NCBI GenBank assembly: GCA_009914645.1
Contig: VFLB01000075.1
Span: 1 to 7,453, forward strand
DNA length: 7,453 nt
Source: Synechococcaceae bacterium Bin_79_3
Lineage (GTDB): Bacteria > Cyanobacteriota > Cyanobacteriia > PCC-6307 > Cyanobiaceae
Reading direction: 5' to 3'
Shown here: positions 1 to 6,823 of the stretch, piece after piece
Numbering within the stretch: position 1 is the stretch's first letter
Layout: each line of letters begins with the position of its first letter
Notes under the pieces: model-generated
Seen by the model: the letters and a program-made list of their open reading frames with translations, nothing else
What the model was told of the DNA's origin: nothing
Databases searched by the model: none
Program-made: the position numbers and the translations under genes

Positions 1-938
1 ATATCGGGTTTGATAGCACTGCCGCTGCTGGCTTTGCAGGGCTTACTGGATATAATCTTTATGAAGCAGAAGGTGATTTAGTGCGGGTGCAACGCACGGG
101 AGCAAATATTCAATACGTACGTCCTTTGCGGGGCGGAGACCCCTATAAGCGCAATATCTGGACGATGGTTTTTGGCTTAAGCGGCCAGGAGGTAACAGCC
201 ATGAATGGCTTTAGCACTCAGCGTAAATATGGGGCAGCGCCATTCACTAATAATCGTGATGCATTTGCCGATACTGACGAAATCATTTGCCTGGCCTATA
301 ATTGCTCCAGTAAAAACCAATTAGTAGGTGGCCGATTTGCTCTTTCTTATAACACCTTAAATGATAATAAAAATCCTCGATCGGGTACCTTTTTTAATGC
401 CAGTAGTGAACAGTATTTAAGCGTTGGCGAAAACTCTCCCACTTTTAACCGACAAAGAGTTTCTGCTACCCATTTTATTCCTGTTAATTTTCTCAAGTTA
501 TATAAGGGCTGCCGGCCAAAGAAAGGTGAACCGGAAGATTGCTCTCAATCAATTGCTCTACAACTTACCGGCGGAAATGTAACTGGCAGCTTGCCCCCCT
601 ATGAAGCCTTTTGTTTGGGAGGCAGTAACTCGATTCGCGGTTACTATGATTGTGATTTAGGTGTTGGCCGCAGTTATATTGAAGCCACGATTGAATATCG
701 CTTTCCAATTTTTAAAATAATTAGCGGAGAATTTTTCATTGATGCTGGCTCCACGCTTGGCAGCCAAAATCAAGTGCCAGGCAACCCAGGTGGTTTGTTG
801 CTCAAAACCGGCCAAGGTTTTTCGATCGGCACTGGCGTAATTGTTACAACCCCTGTGGGCCCACTGCGTTTGGAGGTGGCAAGCCAAGACCTAACGGGCA
901 ACTGGCGTTTTAACGTTGGTGTGGGCTTTAAGTTCTAA
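1..938 (+). CDS. bamA: Omp85/BamA-family outer-membrane protein assembly factor, C-terminal beta-barrel part (5' end outside window)
   Basis: The reading frame is open from the left edge (first full codon at position 3) and gives 311 residues ending in Gly-Phe-Lys-Phe; a terminal Phe is typical of outer-membrane barrels. Alternating polar/hydrophobic strands separated by Asn/Ser/Gly-rich loops fit a beta-barrel. The conserved loop-6 motif of the Omp85 superfamily (VRGF/Y) is present as IRGY at 633-644, within GGSNSIRGYYD. The family folds and inserts beta-barrel proteins into the outer membrane. The POTRA domains expected upstream are not in the window. GTG at 81 is an internal codon, not the start. 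Six cysteines form three close pairs (codons at 288/303, 510/540 and 612/651). GC over 1-938 is about 45%, with a trough near 37% at 241-480, lower than lpxC next door. The stop lies 2 nt before the lpxC start, so the genes are probably co-transcribed. A related Omp85 paralogue, rather than the main BamA, cannot be excluded from the barrel alone. Confidence 0.9.
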   Translation, partial: IGFDSTAAAGFAGLTGYNLYEAEGDLVRVQRTGANIQYVRPLRGGDPYKRNIWTMVFGLSGQEVTAMNGFSTQRKYGAAPFTNNRDAFADTDEIICLAYNCSSKNQLVGGRFALSYNTLNDNKNPRSGTFFNASSEQYLSVGENSPTFNRQRVSATHFIPVNFLKLYKGCRPKKGEPEDCSQSIALQLTGGNVTGSLPPYEAFCLGGSNSIRGYYDCDLGVGRSYIEATIEYRFPIFKIISGEFFIDAGSTLGSQNQVPGNPGGLLLKTGQGFSIGTGVIVTTPVGPLRLEVASQDLTGNWRFNVGVGFKF

Positions 939-940
939 AA

Positions 941-1783
941 GTGTTTTGGCCAGCTAATTACAGCCGTTGTTTCGGCTTGAGCTCTGCGGTGGAGCGCCGC
1001 GGTATCGGCTTACATTCTGGTGAAAAATGCACTTTGAGATTGCAGCCTGGGGCCGCAGCTGGTTTTCGAGTTGGCTGGATCGATCGCCCAAACGATCCTC
1101 CCCAGCTGCTGGATCCAAGCCTCGTTCAAGACACGCGCCTTTGCACCGCCTTGCGCCTTGGTGATCGCAATCTTGCAACAGTTGAACACCTGCTTGCGGC
1201 CCTTGCCGGCACAGGCATCACCCAGGCAGAGCTTTGGCTGGATTCTGAGGAGGTGCCACTGCTAGATGGTTCTGCCCTCCCTTGGGTGGAAGCGATCGTA
1301 GAAGCTGGAATGGAGGATTTAGGCCCCCGCCCGCCTTTGCCTCCTTTGCTGCAGCCGATAACTTTGCAGCAAGGTAATAGTTTTGTGGCGGCTTTGCCAA
1401 GCACTGAACTACTACTTACAGCAGCCATCGAGTTTCCTCAAGCTGCCATTGGCCGCCAATTGTTTTCATTGGCGCTTACCCCTGAAGCATTTGTTACTCA
1501 GATTGCCCCTGCCCGTACGTTTGGTTTTCGCGATCAGGTGGATAAGTTGTTGGCGGCGGGATTAATCAAAGGTGGTGCCCTTGATAATGCTTTGGTTTGT
1601 GATGGTGAGAATTGGATGAATCCGCCTCTGAGATTTACAGATGAACCGGTTCGCCACAAACTTCTTGATTTGATTGGTGATCTAGCCCTGGTGGGTTTAC
1701 CCCAGGCTCAAGTGATGGCCTTTCGCGGCTCGCACTTTTTACATACCCAGCTGGCTGCTGCCCTCCACCAAAAACAGACTTAA
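941..1783 (+). CDS. lpxC: UDP-3-O-acyl-N-acetylglucosamine deacetylase
   Basis: LpxC is the cytoplasmic zinc amidase that removes the acetyl group from UDP-3-O-acyl-GlcNAc, the committed step of lipid A synthesis. The 280-residue product matches the family's two-domain layout. RGIGLHSG lies at residues 20-27. [11 protein letters not shown] at 80-90 holds catalytic Glu82 and zinc ligand His83. VPLLDGSA lies at 105-112 and ARTFGF at 191-196. [10 protein letters not shown] at 238-247 supplies zinc ligands His239 and Asp243, and GSHFLH at 263-268 contains the catalytic His265. The length is a little shorter than the E. coli enzyme (about 305), which has a longer C-terminal tail. The start is a GTG two bases after the Omp85 stop. 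No Shine-Dalgarno is visible there, so reinitiation by ribosomes finishing Omp85 is likely. Its stop overlaps the fabZ start by one base. In E. coli lpxC lies in the cell-division cluster; here it is inside the bamA-lpx operon. Confidence 0.97.
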   Translation: MFWPANYSRCFGLSSAVERRGIGLHSGEKCTLRLQPGAAAGFRVGWIDRPNDPPQLLDPSLVQDTRLCTALRLGDRNLATVEHLLAALAGTGITQAELWLDSEEVPLLDGSALPWVEAIVEAGMEDLGPRPPLPPLLQPITLQQGNSFVAALPSTELLLTAAIEFPQAAIGRQLFSLALTPEAFVTQIAPARTFGFRDQVDKLLAAGLIKGGALDNALVCDGENWMNPPLRFTDEPVRHKLLDLIGDLALVGLPQAQVMAFRGSHFLHTQLAAALHQKQT

Positions 1784-2232
1784 TGACCAGCCCCGACCCC
1801 TCGACACTCAGTTGTGAGCAAATTCTAAATTTGTTGCCTCACCGCTACCCTTTCGCCCTTGTTGATCGTGTGCTGGAGCATGTGCCTGGAAAGCGGGCAG
1901 TGGCTTTAAAGAACGTAACTATTAACGAACCTCAGTTCCAGGGCCATTTCCCAGGCCGGCCCTTGATGCCAGGTGTGTTGATTGTTGAGGCGATGGCCCA
2001 GGTGGGTGGTTTGATTGTTACCCAGATGCCAGATCTGCCAAAAGGGCTTTTTGTGTTTGCAGGTATCGACGGCGTAAGGTTTCGCCGTCCGGTAGTTCCG
2101 GGGGATCAGTTGCTCATCACTTGCGAACTGCTCAGCTTGAAGCGCAAACGCTTCGGCAAGGTGCATGCCGAGGTCACCGTTGAAGGTGCTCTGGTGTGTT
2201 CAGGCGAGCTGATGTTTTCTCTAGTGGATTAA
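1783..2232 (+). CDS. fabZ: 3-hydroxyacyl-[acyl-carrier-protein] dehydratase FabZ
   Basis: FabZ dehydrates (3R)-hydroxyacyl-ACP to trans-2-enoyl-ACP in fatty-acid elongation in the cytoplasm. The 149-residue hot-dog-fold protein has the family landmarks: [14 protein letters not shown] at residues 17-30, [13 protein letters not shown] at 54-66 with catalytic His55, and VEAMAQVGG at 68-76 with catalytic Glu69. Length is normal for the family. The ATG shares one base with the lpxC stop (TAATG, 1781-1785), a classic coupled start, and no Shine-Dalgarno is seen. FabZ and LpxA use the same (3R)-hydroxyacyl-ACP pool, so their adjacency ties the split between phospholipid and lipid A precursors to one transcript (inference from known enzymology). 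Confidence 0.97.
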   Translation: MTSPDPSTLSCEQILNLLPHRYPFALVDRVLEHVPGKRAVALKNVTINEPQFQGHFPGRPLMPGVLIVEAMAQVGGLIVTQMPDLPKGLFVFAGIDGVRFRRPVVPGDQLLITCELLSLKRKRFGKVHAEVTVEGALVCSGELMFSLVD

Positions 2233-2234
2233 CC

Positions 2235-3059
2235 ATGGCCCCATCAACCTTGGCTAACAAAATTCATCCCACCGCGTTGGTTGATCCTGCCGCCCGTTTG
2301 GCTGAGGGGGTGAGTGTTGGCCCCTTTGCCGTGATTGGCCCTGAGGTAAGTGTTGGCGTTGGCAGTGTGATCGGCCCCCATGTGGTGATTGATGGCCGGG
2401 TGAGCATTGGCAGCGATAACCATATTTTTCCTGGCGCTTGCATTGGCCTTGAACCGCAAGATCTCAAATACGCTGGCGATGACACCGAGGTTGTGATTGG
2501 TGATGGCAATCGCATCCGCGAATACGTCACCATCAATCGGGCCACAGCATCTGGAGAGCGCACCGTGCTGGGGCATCACAATCTTTTGATGGCCTATAGC
2601 CATATCGGCCATAACTGCCGATTAGGCGATCGCATTGTGATCGCCAATGGCGTGGCGGTGGCAGGCCACGTAGACATAGACGACAGAGCAGTTATCGGTG
2701 GAGTTTTAGGTATTCATCAATTTGTTCATATCGGCAGCTTGGCAATGGTGGGTGGAATGAGCCGCATTGATCGTGATATCCCCCCCTACGCAATCGTGGA
2801 GGGGCATCCAGGTCGCTTGCGAGGTTTGAATTTAATTGGATTGCGGCGCAGCGGCCTTGCTGATGCCAATGACGGCGCCGTGATGAAGGAATTGCAATTG
2901 CTTTGGAAACTCATTTATCGCAGTGAATTTTCCCTTAGTGAAGCCTTAGCTCAAGCACGTTTGCATCAACTTTCAGCGCCGGCCGAGAAATTGGTGGCAT
3001 TTTTGGAAAATAGTTGCAAACAAGGCAGAAGGGGGCCATTACCGGCCCAGCGCCCGTGA
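2235..3059 (+). CDS. lpxA: acyl-ACP--UDP-N-acetylglucosamine O-acyltransferase
   Basis: LpxA transfers a 3-hydroxyacyl chain from ACP to the 3-OH of UDP-GlcNAc, the first reaction of lipid A synthesis. The 274-residue product begins [11 protein letters not shown] and shows isoleucine/valine-glycine hexapeptide repeats over roughly residues 10-190, the left-handed beta-helix, followed by a C-terminal helical domain. Diagnostic motifs are QDLKYAGD at 75-82, [12 protein letters not shown] at 91-102, and HIGHNC at 123-128, whose His126 aligns with catalytic His125 of E. coli. Gly174 aligns with E. coli Gly173, the acyl-chain ruler, and so would admit a long chain. An in-frame upstream start at 2196 would lie inside fabZ and adds 13 residues with no family counterpart. 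The ATG at 2235, 2 nt after the fabZ stop, is preferred. The product is about 12 residues longer than the E. coli protein, mainly a basic C-terminal tail. That tail overlaps the possible longer lpxB reading frame. Confidence 0.96.
   Translation: MAPSTLANKIHPTALVDPAARLAEGVSVGPFAVIGPEVSVGVGSVIGPHVVIDGRVSIGSDNHIFPGACIGLEPQDLKYAGDDTEVVIGDGNRIREYVTINRATASGERTVLGHHNLLMAYSHIGHNCRLGDRIVIANGVAVAGHVDIDDRAVIGGVLGIHQFVHIGSLAMVGGMSRIDRDIPPYAIVEGHPGRLRGLNLIGLRRSGLADANDGAVMKELQLLWKLIYRSEFSLSEALAQARLHQLSAPAEKLVAFLENSCKQGRRGPLPAQRP
2626..2633. repeat. HIP1 octamer GCGATCGC
   Basis: This is one exact copy of the highly iterated palindrome known from many cyanobacterial genomes, located inside lpxA. It forms part of a 7-bp inverted repeat (GGCGATC at 2625-2631, GATCGCC at 2639-2645, 7-nt loop). 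It is the only exact copy I found by eye, so it supports cyanobacterial origin only weakly. The bases also encode conserved residues of the lpxA beta-helix. Confidence 0.6.
3056..3059 (+). other. GTGA stop-start overlap deciding the lpxB start
   Basis: The lpxA stop TGA (3057-3059) overlaps a GTG start for lpxB (3056-3058) by a four-base stop-start arrangement typical of translational coupling. No Shine-Dalgarno precedes either this GTG or the alternative TTG at 3014. The overlap therefore favours 3056 as the start. Confidence 0.7.
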
Positions 3060-4243
3060 TCCATCTGTTAATAAGCACCGGCGAAGTGTCTGGTGATCTG
3101 CAGGGCAGCCTCTTAATCAAGGCCTTATATCAAGAAGCAGAACTACGCAATATTCCTTTGCGGGTGAGCGCCCTTGGGGGACCCCGCATGGAAACAGCTG
3201 GGGCAGAGCTGCTTGGCAACACAACTCCCCTTGGTGCCATTGGTTTATGGGAGGCACTACCGCTTGTTTTGCCAACGCTGCAACTGCAACGCAAGGCGCG
3301 CCGTTGGCTGAGCAAAAATCCTCCTGATGGCGTTGTTTTAATCGACTACATGGGGGGTAATACTCCCCTAGGCCGCCGAGTAAAACGTGAAAGACCCAGT
3401 CTTCCTGTGCTCTATTACATCGCCCCCCAAGAATGGGCTTTTCGTCTGGGGGATGGTGGCACCACCCAATTAATTGGATTTAGTGATCAAATCCTTGCGA
3501 TATTTCCTGAGGAGGCCCGGTTCTACAGCGAGCGGGGAGCTGTGGTGCATTGGGTAGGTCATCCGCTCCTCGATACTCTTGGCGAATTACCAAGCCGCGC
3601 GGCTGCTCGCCAGGAGCTTGGTATTGCAGAAGACGAACCACTTTTGCTGCTTTTGCCGGCCTCTAGGAAGCAGGAATTGCGTTGGTTATTGCCGCCCCTT
3701 GCAGAAGCAGCTGCCAGGTTGCAAAAACTATGCCCCAAGCTCAAGGTGATCGCCACCGCAGCTCAAGCCGGTTTTGAGCAGCCTCTACGCGATGTAATTG
3801 ATAAGTTTGGCCTGAAAGCAACAGTTTTGTGCCCAGATGAATCTGATCGGCTGCGGCCCACTATTTGCGCAGCGGCTGATTTAGCCCTTACAAAATCCGG
3901 CACCGTTAATCTTGAATTGGCCTTGCGGGGGGTACCCCAGGTGGTGGCTTACAAGGTAAGCCGGTTTACGGCCCTGATGGCAAGGCGTTTGTTGCGTTTC
4001 CAGGTAGACCACATTTCGCCAGTGAATTTGGTTTTAGGAGAAAGGTTGGTGCCTGAATTACTGCAGGAGGAGCTCAAGGTGGATAAGTTGGTGGCAGAGG
4101 CATTACCGCTGCTTAGAAATGAGCAGGCCCGCAACAAAATGTTGACTGGCTACGGGAGATTGCGGGGATTACTTGGCGAACCGGGTGTTACCCAAAGGGC
4201 GGCGGTACTCATACTTGATGCAGTTGTTAATTCCCGAAAATAA
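3056..4243 (+). CDS. lpxB: lipid-A-disaccharide synthase
   Basis: LpxB is the peripheral inner-membrane glycosyltransferase (GT19, GT-B fold) that joins UDP-2,3-diacylglucosamine to lipid X to give the tetraacyl disaccharide of lipid A. The 395-residue product shows GEVSGD at residues 9-14, GGPRM at 41-45, and Asp97 in LIDYMGGN, aligning with the essential Asp98 of E. coli. It also has [11 protein letters not shown] at 120-130, VGHPLLD at 167-173, and LLPASRK at 199-205 with the conserved Arg204. Near the C-terminus are [17 protein letters not shown] and the tract [20 protein letters not shown]. The start chosen is GTG at 3056, whose last two bases are the first two of the lpxA TGA (GTGA). 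The protein then begins [14 protein letters not shown], as expected for the family. A TTG at 3014 in the same frame would add 14 residues unlike the family and overlap lpxA by 46 nt. The stop abuts the next gene directly. Confidence 0.95.
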   Translation: MIHLLISTGEVSGDLQGSLLIKALYQEAELRNIPLRVSALGGPRMETAGAELLGNTTPLGAIGLWEALPLVLPTLQLQRKARRWLSKNPPDGVVLIDYMGGNTPLGRRVKRERPSLPVLYYIAPQEWAFRLGDGGTTQLIGFSDQILAIFPEEARFYSERGAVVHWVGHPLLDTLGELPSRAAARQELGIAEDEPLLLLLPASRKQELRWLLPPLAEAAARLQKLCPKLKVIATAAQAGFEQPLRDVIDKFGLKATVLCPDESDRLRPTICAAADLALTKSGTVNLELALRGVPQVVAYKVSRFTALMARRLLRFQVDHISPVNLVLGERLVPELLQEELKVDKLVAEALPLLRNEQARNKMLTGYGRLRGLLGEPGVTQRAAVLILDAVVNSRK

Positions 4244-4891
4244 GTGCTTAAAGGATTTGCTTGCTTTTTAGGAGCTCTTCTGCTTTTTATCAGCAGCCCA
4301 GTGCAGGCGGCACCAATCAATGAAGCAGTGCTTGCGGGGGGGTGTTTCTGGTGCCTTGAACACGATTTAGAAAAGCTACCTGGAGTGCTGGATGTGCAGA
4401 GCGGTTATGCCGGTGGCGATAAGCCAAATCCCACTTACCAAGAGGTGAGTGCAGGCGGCACCAACTACGTAGAGAGTGTGAAAGTGCGTTTTGATCCAAA
4501 TAAATTGAGTTACGAAACCCTTTTGCGCTCTTTTTGGCGCAATGTAGACCCCACCGATGGCAGCGGGCAATTTTGCGACCGGGGTTCTTCCTATCGACCG
4601 GTGATTTTTGTTGCTGATGCCAATCAACAAAAGGGGGCAGAAGCAAGTGCTGCAGCTGCTAGAGCGGAATTAGGCAGCAAAAAAGTGCTGCGGGTGGCGA
4701 TTGAACCGCTTAAGCGGTTTTGGCCTGCTGAGAATTACCACCAAAACTACGCAGAATTAAATAAAGCTAAATACAACTTTTACCGCTGGAGTTGTGGCCG
4801 TGATGCCCGCCTCGATGCTGTGTGGGGGAATAAAGCTAGGAAAGGGCTTATGTGGTCATCCCTACCGTCAAATCCAGGGGGACAGCGCTAG
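4244..4891 (+). CDS. msrA: peptide methionine (S)-S-oxide reductase MsrA with signal peptide (predicted periplasmic)
   Basis: MsrA reduces methionine-S-sulfoxide in oxidised proteins. The 215-residue product starts with a signal-peptide-like segment: Lys3, a hydrophobic core at about residues 5-16, and SPVQAA before a likely cleavage after Ala22 or Ala23. An exported, probably periplasmic enzyme is inferred. The catalytic motif GGCFWC is at 32-37 with nucleophile Cys34. Other family motifs are SGYAGGDKPNPTYQEV (53-68), YVESVKVRFDP (75-85), SYRPVIF (116-122) and ENYHQNY (163-169). Further cysteines at 37, 111 (GQFCDRG) and 184 (WSCGRD) are candidates for resolving residues; which one is used cannot be told from sequence. 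The GTG start follows the lpxB stop with no gap (TAAGTG) and has no Shine-Dalgarno, so translation probably depends on lpxB. A run of seven G (4336-4342) lies immediately before the catalytic Cys codon. Confidence 0.94.
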   Translation: MLKGFACFLGALLLFISSPVQAAPINEAVLAGGCFWCLEHDLEKLPGVLDVQSGYAGGDKPNPTYQEVSAGGTNYVESVKVRFDPNKLSYETLLRSFWRNVDPTDGSGQFCDRGSSYRPVIFVADANQQKGAEASAAAARAELGSKKVLRVAIEPLKRFWPAENYHQNYAELNKAKYNFYRWSCGRDARLDAVWGNKARKGLMWSSLPSNPGGQR

Positions 4892-4903
4892 GTTTGATTT
4901 GTT

Positions 4904-4910
4904 GAGGAGG
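4904..4910 (+). promoter_or_regulatory. strong Shine-Dalgarno for the 64-residue gene
   Basis: GAGGAGG lies five bases before the ATG at 4916. It is the only convincing ribosome-binding site seen at a start in this window. It supports this small reading frame as a real gene and suggests independent translation initiation, unlike the coupled genes upstream. Confidence 0.75.
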
Positions 4911-4915
4911 TAGGC

Positions 4916-5110
4916 ATGTATTTACTGCTTATTCGTGAAGGTTTGGCTACCCGGTATGTGGGCCCTTACGACAGCCCAAAACATGCAGCAGACGATCTAG
5001 ATCGGTTGTTGGCCGATTGTGAGGCCAAGGCCCGTTGGCAGATTCATGAGTTGCAGTCGCCACAATTTCGAGGCTTGCGGCAGTTAGCGGCGGGGATGGC
5101 CGCGGAATAA
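4916..5110 (+). CDS. small conserved-looking protein of unknown function (64 residues)
   Basis: I do not recognise a named family. The product is a soluble-looking protein that begins MYLLLIREGLATRYVGPYDS, probably a short beta hairpin. A charged, probably helical stretch follows (HAADDLDRLLADCEAKARWQIHEL), then a tail ending GMAAE. There is no signal peptide or membrane segment, and one cysteine. A strong Shine-Dalgarno five bases upstream supports the gene and its ATG. It lies 24 nt after msrA on the same strand, so it is probably the last gene of the operon. Its last 27 bases overlap the 3' end of the converging gene at 5084-5317. A picocyanobacterial conserved hypothetical is my best guess; no function is claimed. 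Confidence 0.78.
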   Translation: MYLLLIREGLATRYVGPYDSPKHAADDLDRLLADCEAKARWQIHELQSPQFRGLRQLAAGMAAE

Positions 5111-5317
5111 ACCGCTTTCCACCATTAAGCCAACCCCAGCATTAACGCAGATCAAACTCAAGGTGCCAAGCCAGAACCAAGGTTTTGCGGGGTAGGCCGC
5201 ACGCCTCATTACCGCTTCTCCAAATAAGCAAAGCCCCATCGGTAATAACAAGATTCCCGATTGAGCTTTTAAGTACCAACCCCACTTCGACCAACCACGG
5301 CGTCCGTTACTTTCCAT
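5084..5317 (-). CDS. small two-helix membrane protein of unknown function
   Basis: The product from ATG 5317 has 77 residues. It opens with a basic, Trp-rich head (MESNGRRGWSKWGWYLK). Two hydrophobic segments follow, about residues 20-37 (GILLLPMGLCLFGEAV) and 48-66 (FWLGTLSLICVNAGVGLMV), separated by RRAAYPAKPW. A short Arg/His tail closes it. Glu34 near the end of the first segment and Glu67 just after the second are notable polar residues. By the positive-inside rule both ends would be cytoplasmic, but the basic linker makes this uncertain. A TTG start at 5332, directly after the pepA stop, would add MLLKF; the ATG is preferred. It lies 15 nt downstream of pepA and is probably co-transcribed. 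No family is recognised beyond a conserved-hypothetical type of cyanobacterial inner-membrane protein. Confidence 0.75.
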   Translation of the reverse strand: MESNGRRGWSKWGWYLKAQSGILLLPMGLCLFGEAVMRRAAYPAKPWFWLGTLSLICVNAGVGLMVESGLFRGHPRR

Positions 5318-5332
5318 AAATTTCAGCAACAA

Positions 5333-6823
5333 CTACTTACCCAGAGTGGCACTAAAGGCTTGGCACCAATTCACTAGGAGACGAACACCGAAACCTGTTG
5401 CTCCAGCTGGCTCTGGCCCTTTTCCTTTTTCATTCCATACAGGTCCGGCGATATCTAGATGAGCCCATGGAATATCGGCATCAACAAATTCCTGCAGAAA
5501 AAGCGCCGCTGTGATCGCCCCACCGGGCCTTGGGCCTGTGTTTTTCAGATCAGCTAAAGCACTTTTCAACCCGTCTTTGTAAGACTTTTGCAGTGGCATT
5601 CGCCAAAGGCTCTCCCCAGCTGCCCTGCCTGCCTCAAGCAATTGCTGAGCCAATTCGTCGTGGGCGCTCCATAACCCAGCAATTTCATCACCTAAAGCCA
5701 CAACACAAGCGCCGGTGAGGGTAGCTAGATCAACAATTGCATCAGGCTTCAAAGCTGATGCATAAACAAGAGCATCAGCGAGGGTAAGACGCCCTTCTGC
5801 ATCTGTGTTGTTGATTTCAATTGTTTTGCCATTTGAGGCAGTAATAATCGCCCCTGGATGAATCGCTTCAGCGCTCACCATGTTTTCTGTTGTGGCACTG
5901 ATTATGTGGATTTCAATCCCCTCAAGCCGCAGTTCCGCAAGGCTGCGGGCAGCTCCGAGCACGGCGCCGCAACCGCCCATATCAAATTTCATCAGTTCGA
6001 TTTGGCTGCCACCGGTTTTGAGGTTGTAGCCGCCGGAATCAAAACTGAGCCCTTTACCGATCAATACCACCCGATGTTCAATCTCCCCAACTGGCTTGAT
6101 TATTAAATGGATGAACCGCGGCGGGACGCAGGCCCCTTGAGCAACGGCTAAAAAAGCTCCCATCCCCTTTTGCCGGCAACCTTCTTCATCAAGAACAGTG
6201 AGTTCTAAATCGAAATCATTTGCCAGGTTGCGGGCAGTGGCTTCAAGGCTGAGGGCGTTAACCAGATTTGGGGGGCCACCCACTAGTTCGCGGGCTAATT
6301 CCACTCCAGCGCATATGGCCAGTTGATTTTCTAGTTCAGCTTGTTGAAGCTCGTTAACTCCTAGAAGCCAACAACTATTTGGTTTCTTGCAAGGTTCAGG
6401 TTCGCTGCGAAATCGATCATCTTTAAACAAAGCGAGCCTTGCGCCTTGCACCAGGGCCGCTGTTGCTTCCTCTGGGGCAAACCCTTCCAGCGGGAAAGAA
6501 AGCCCCAGGGCCTCAACGCCACTGCCAAGGCTTGCTTTTGCTAATTTCGCTGCAGTTGTTCTAAGGGCGCGGCCATCAAAATTTTCTGGTTCACCAAGGC
6601 CTGCCACTAAAAGAAAACTTGGCTTCTGCCCTGGCAGGGTGAGGCAGATCAAATCCCCAGATTTTGCTTTGAATTCACGCTGTTGCAGCAGTTCAAGGGC
6701 GTTCTTTGCGATATCGGGTGCTACGGCTTTAAGTTGATCCTGCCAGTGGCCACTAAAGAGGCCGATACCAAGTGCATCGCAGGAAAGCTCCGCAAAGGGG
6801 CTAGTGCTGCAGCGAAAATCCAT
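5333..6823 (-). CDS. pepA: leucyl aminopeptidase (peptidase family M17)
   Basis: This two-metal cytosolic exopeptidase removes N-terminal residues, especially Leu, during peptide turnover. The 496-residue protein has the variable N-terminal domain (about 1-150) and the conserved catalytic domain. GKGLSFDSGGYNLK lies at 256-269, with metal ligands Lys257 and Asp262 and the catalytic-site Lys269. KFDMGG at 279-284 contributes Asp281. The M17 signature NTDAEGRL at 339-346 supplies Asp341, Glu343 and the catalytic Arg345. Downstream, VDLATLTGACVVALG and the C-terminal WAHLDIAGP and GATGFGVRLL fit the family. Length is normal. The start is ATG at 6823 (MDFRCSTSPF); a TTG three codons upstream is less likely. 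No Shine-Dalgarno is visible. The E. coli PepA role as a DNA-binding accessory protein should not be assumed, because the N-terminal domain differs between lineages. Confidence 0.96.
   Translation of the reverse strand: MDFRCSTSPFAELSCDALGIGLFSGHWQDQLKAVAPDIAKNALELLQQREFKAKSGDLICLTLPGQKPSFLLVAGLGEPENFDGRALRTTAAKLAKASLGSGVEALGLSFPLEGFAPEEATAALVQGARLALFKDDRFRSEPEPCKKPNSCWLLGVNELQQAELENQLAICAGVELARELVGGPPNLVNALSLEATARNLANDFDLELTVLDEEGCRQKGMGAFLAVAQGACVPPRFIHLIIKPVGEIEHRVVLIGKGLSFDSGGYNLKTGGSQIELMKFDMGGCGAVLGAARSLAELRLEGIEIHIISATTENMVSAEAIHPGAIITASNGKTIEINNTDAEGRLTLADALVYASALKPDAIVDLATLTGACVVALGDEIAGLWSAHDELAQQLLEAGRAAGESLWRMPLQKSYKDGLKSALADLKNTGPRPGGAITAALFLQEFVDADIPWAHLDIAGPVWNEKGKGPEPAGATGFGVRLLVNWCQAFSATLGK

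Noticed and set aside
81..83. GTG as the start of a complete 285-residue protein
   Set aside because: The frame stays open to the left edge with barrel-like sequence, so this is an internal valine of the truncated Omp85 gene.
1126..1428. 100-codon reading frame antisense to lpxC
   Set aside because: It lies wholly within a well-supported lpxC, has low-complexity Ser/Ala-rich sequence, shows no domain, and is explained by lpxC codon bias.
2196..2234. Upstream in-frame extension of lpxA
   Set aside because: It lies inside the fabZ coding end and adds residues with no LpxA counterpart; the ATG at 2235 just after the fabZ stop gives the family N-terminus.
2244..2612. 122-codon reading frame antisense to lpxA
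   Set aside because: It is the shadow of the repetitive hexapeptide coding of lpxA, with no plausible start context or recognisable protein features.
3014..3055. TTG start giving a 14-residue longer LpxB
   Set aside because: The added residues are unlike the family, and the GTGA overlap at 3056 gives the expected LpxB beginning.
5102..5118. GCGG-AATAAA-CCGC followed by TTT at the end of the plus-strand operon
   Set aside because: A four-base-pair stem and three T residues are too weak for a Rho-independent terminator call.
5186..5201. Hairpin TGCGG-GGTAGG-CCGCA as a possible terminator
   Set aside because: The stem is only five base pairs with no T-run after it on either strand, and it lies inside the coding region of the small membrane protein.
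6387..6737. 116-codon plus-strand reading frame antisense to pepA
   Set aside because: The composition (Ser/Arg/Ala-rich) is typical of an antisense shadow, and pepA is intact and fully supported on the other strand.
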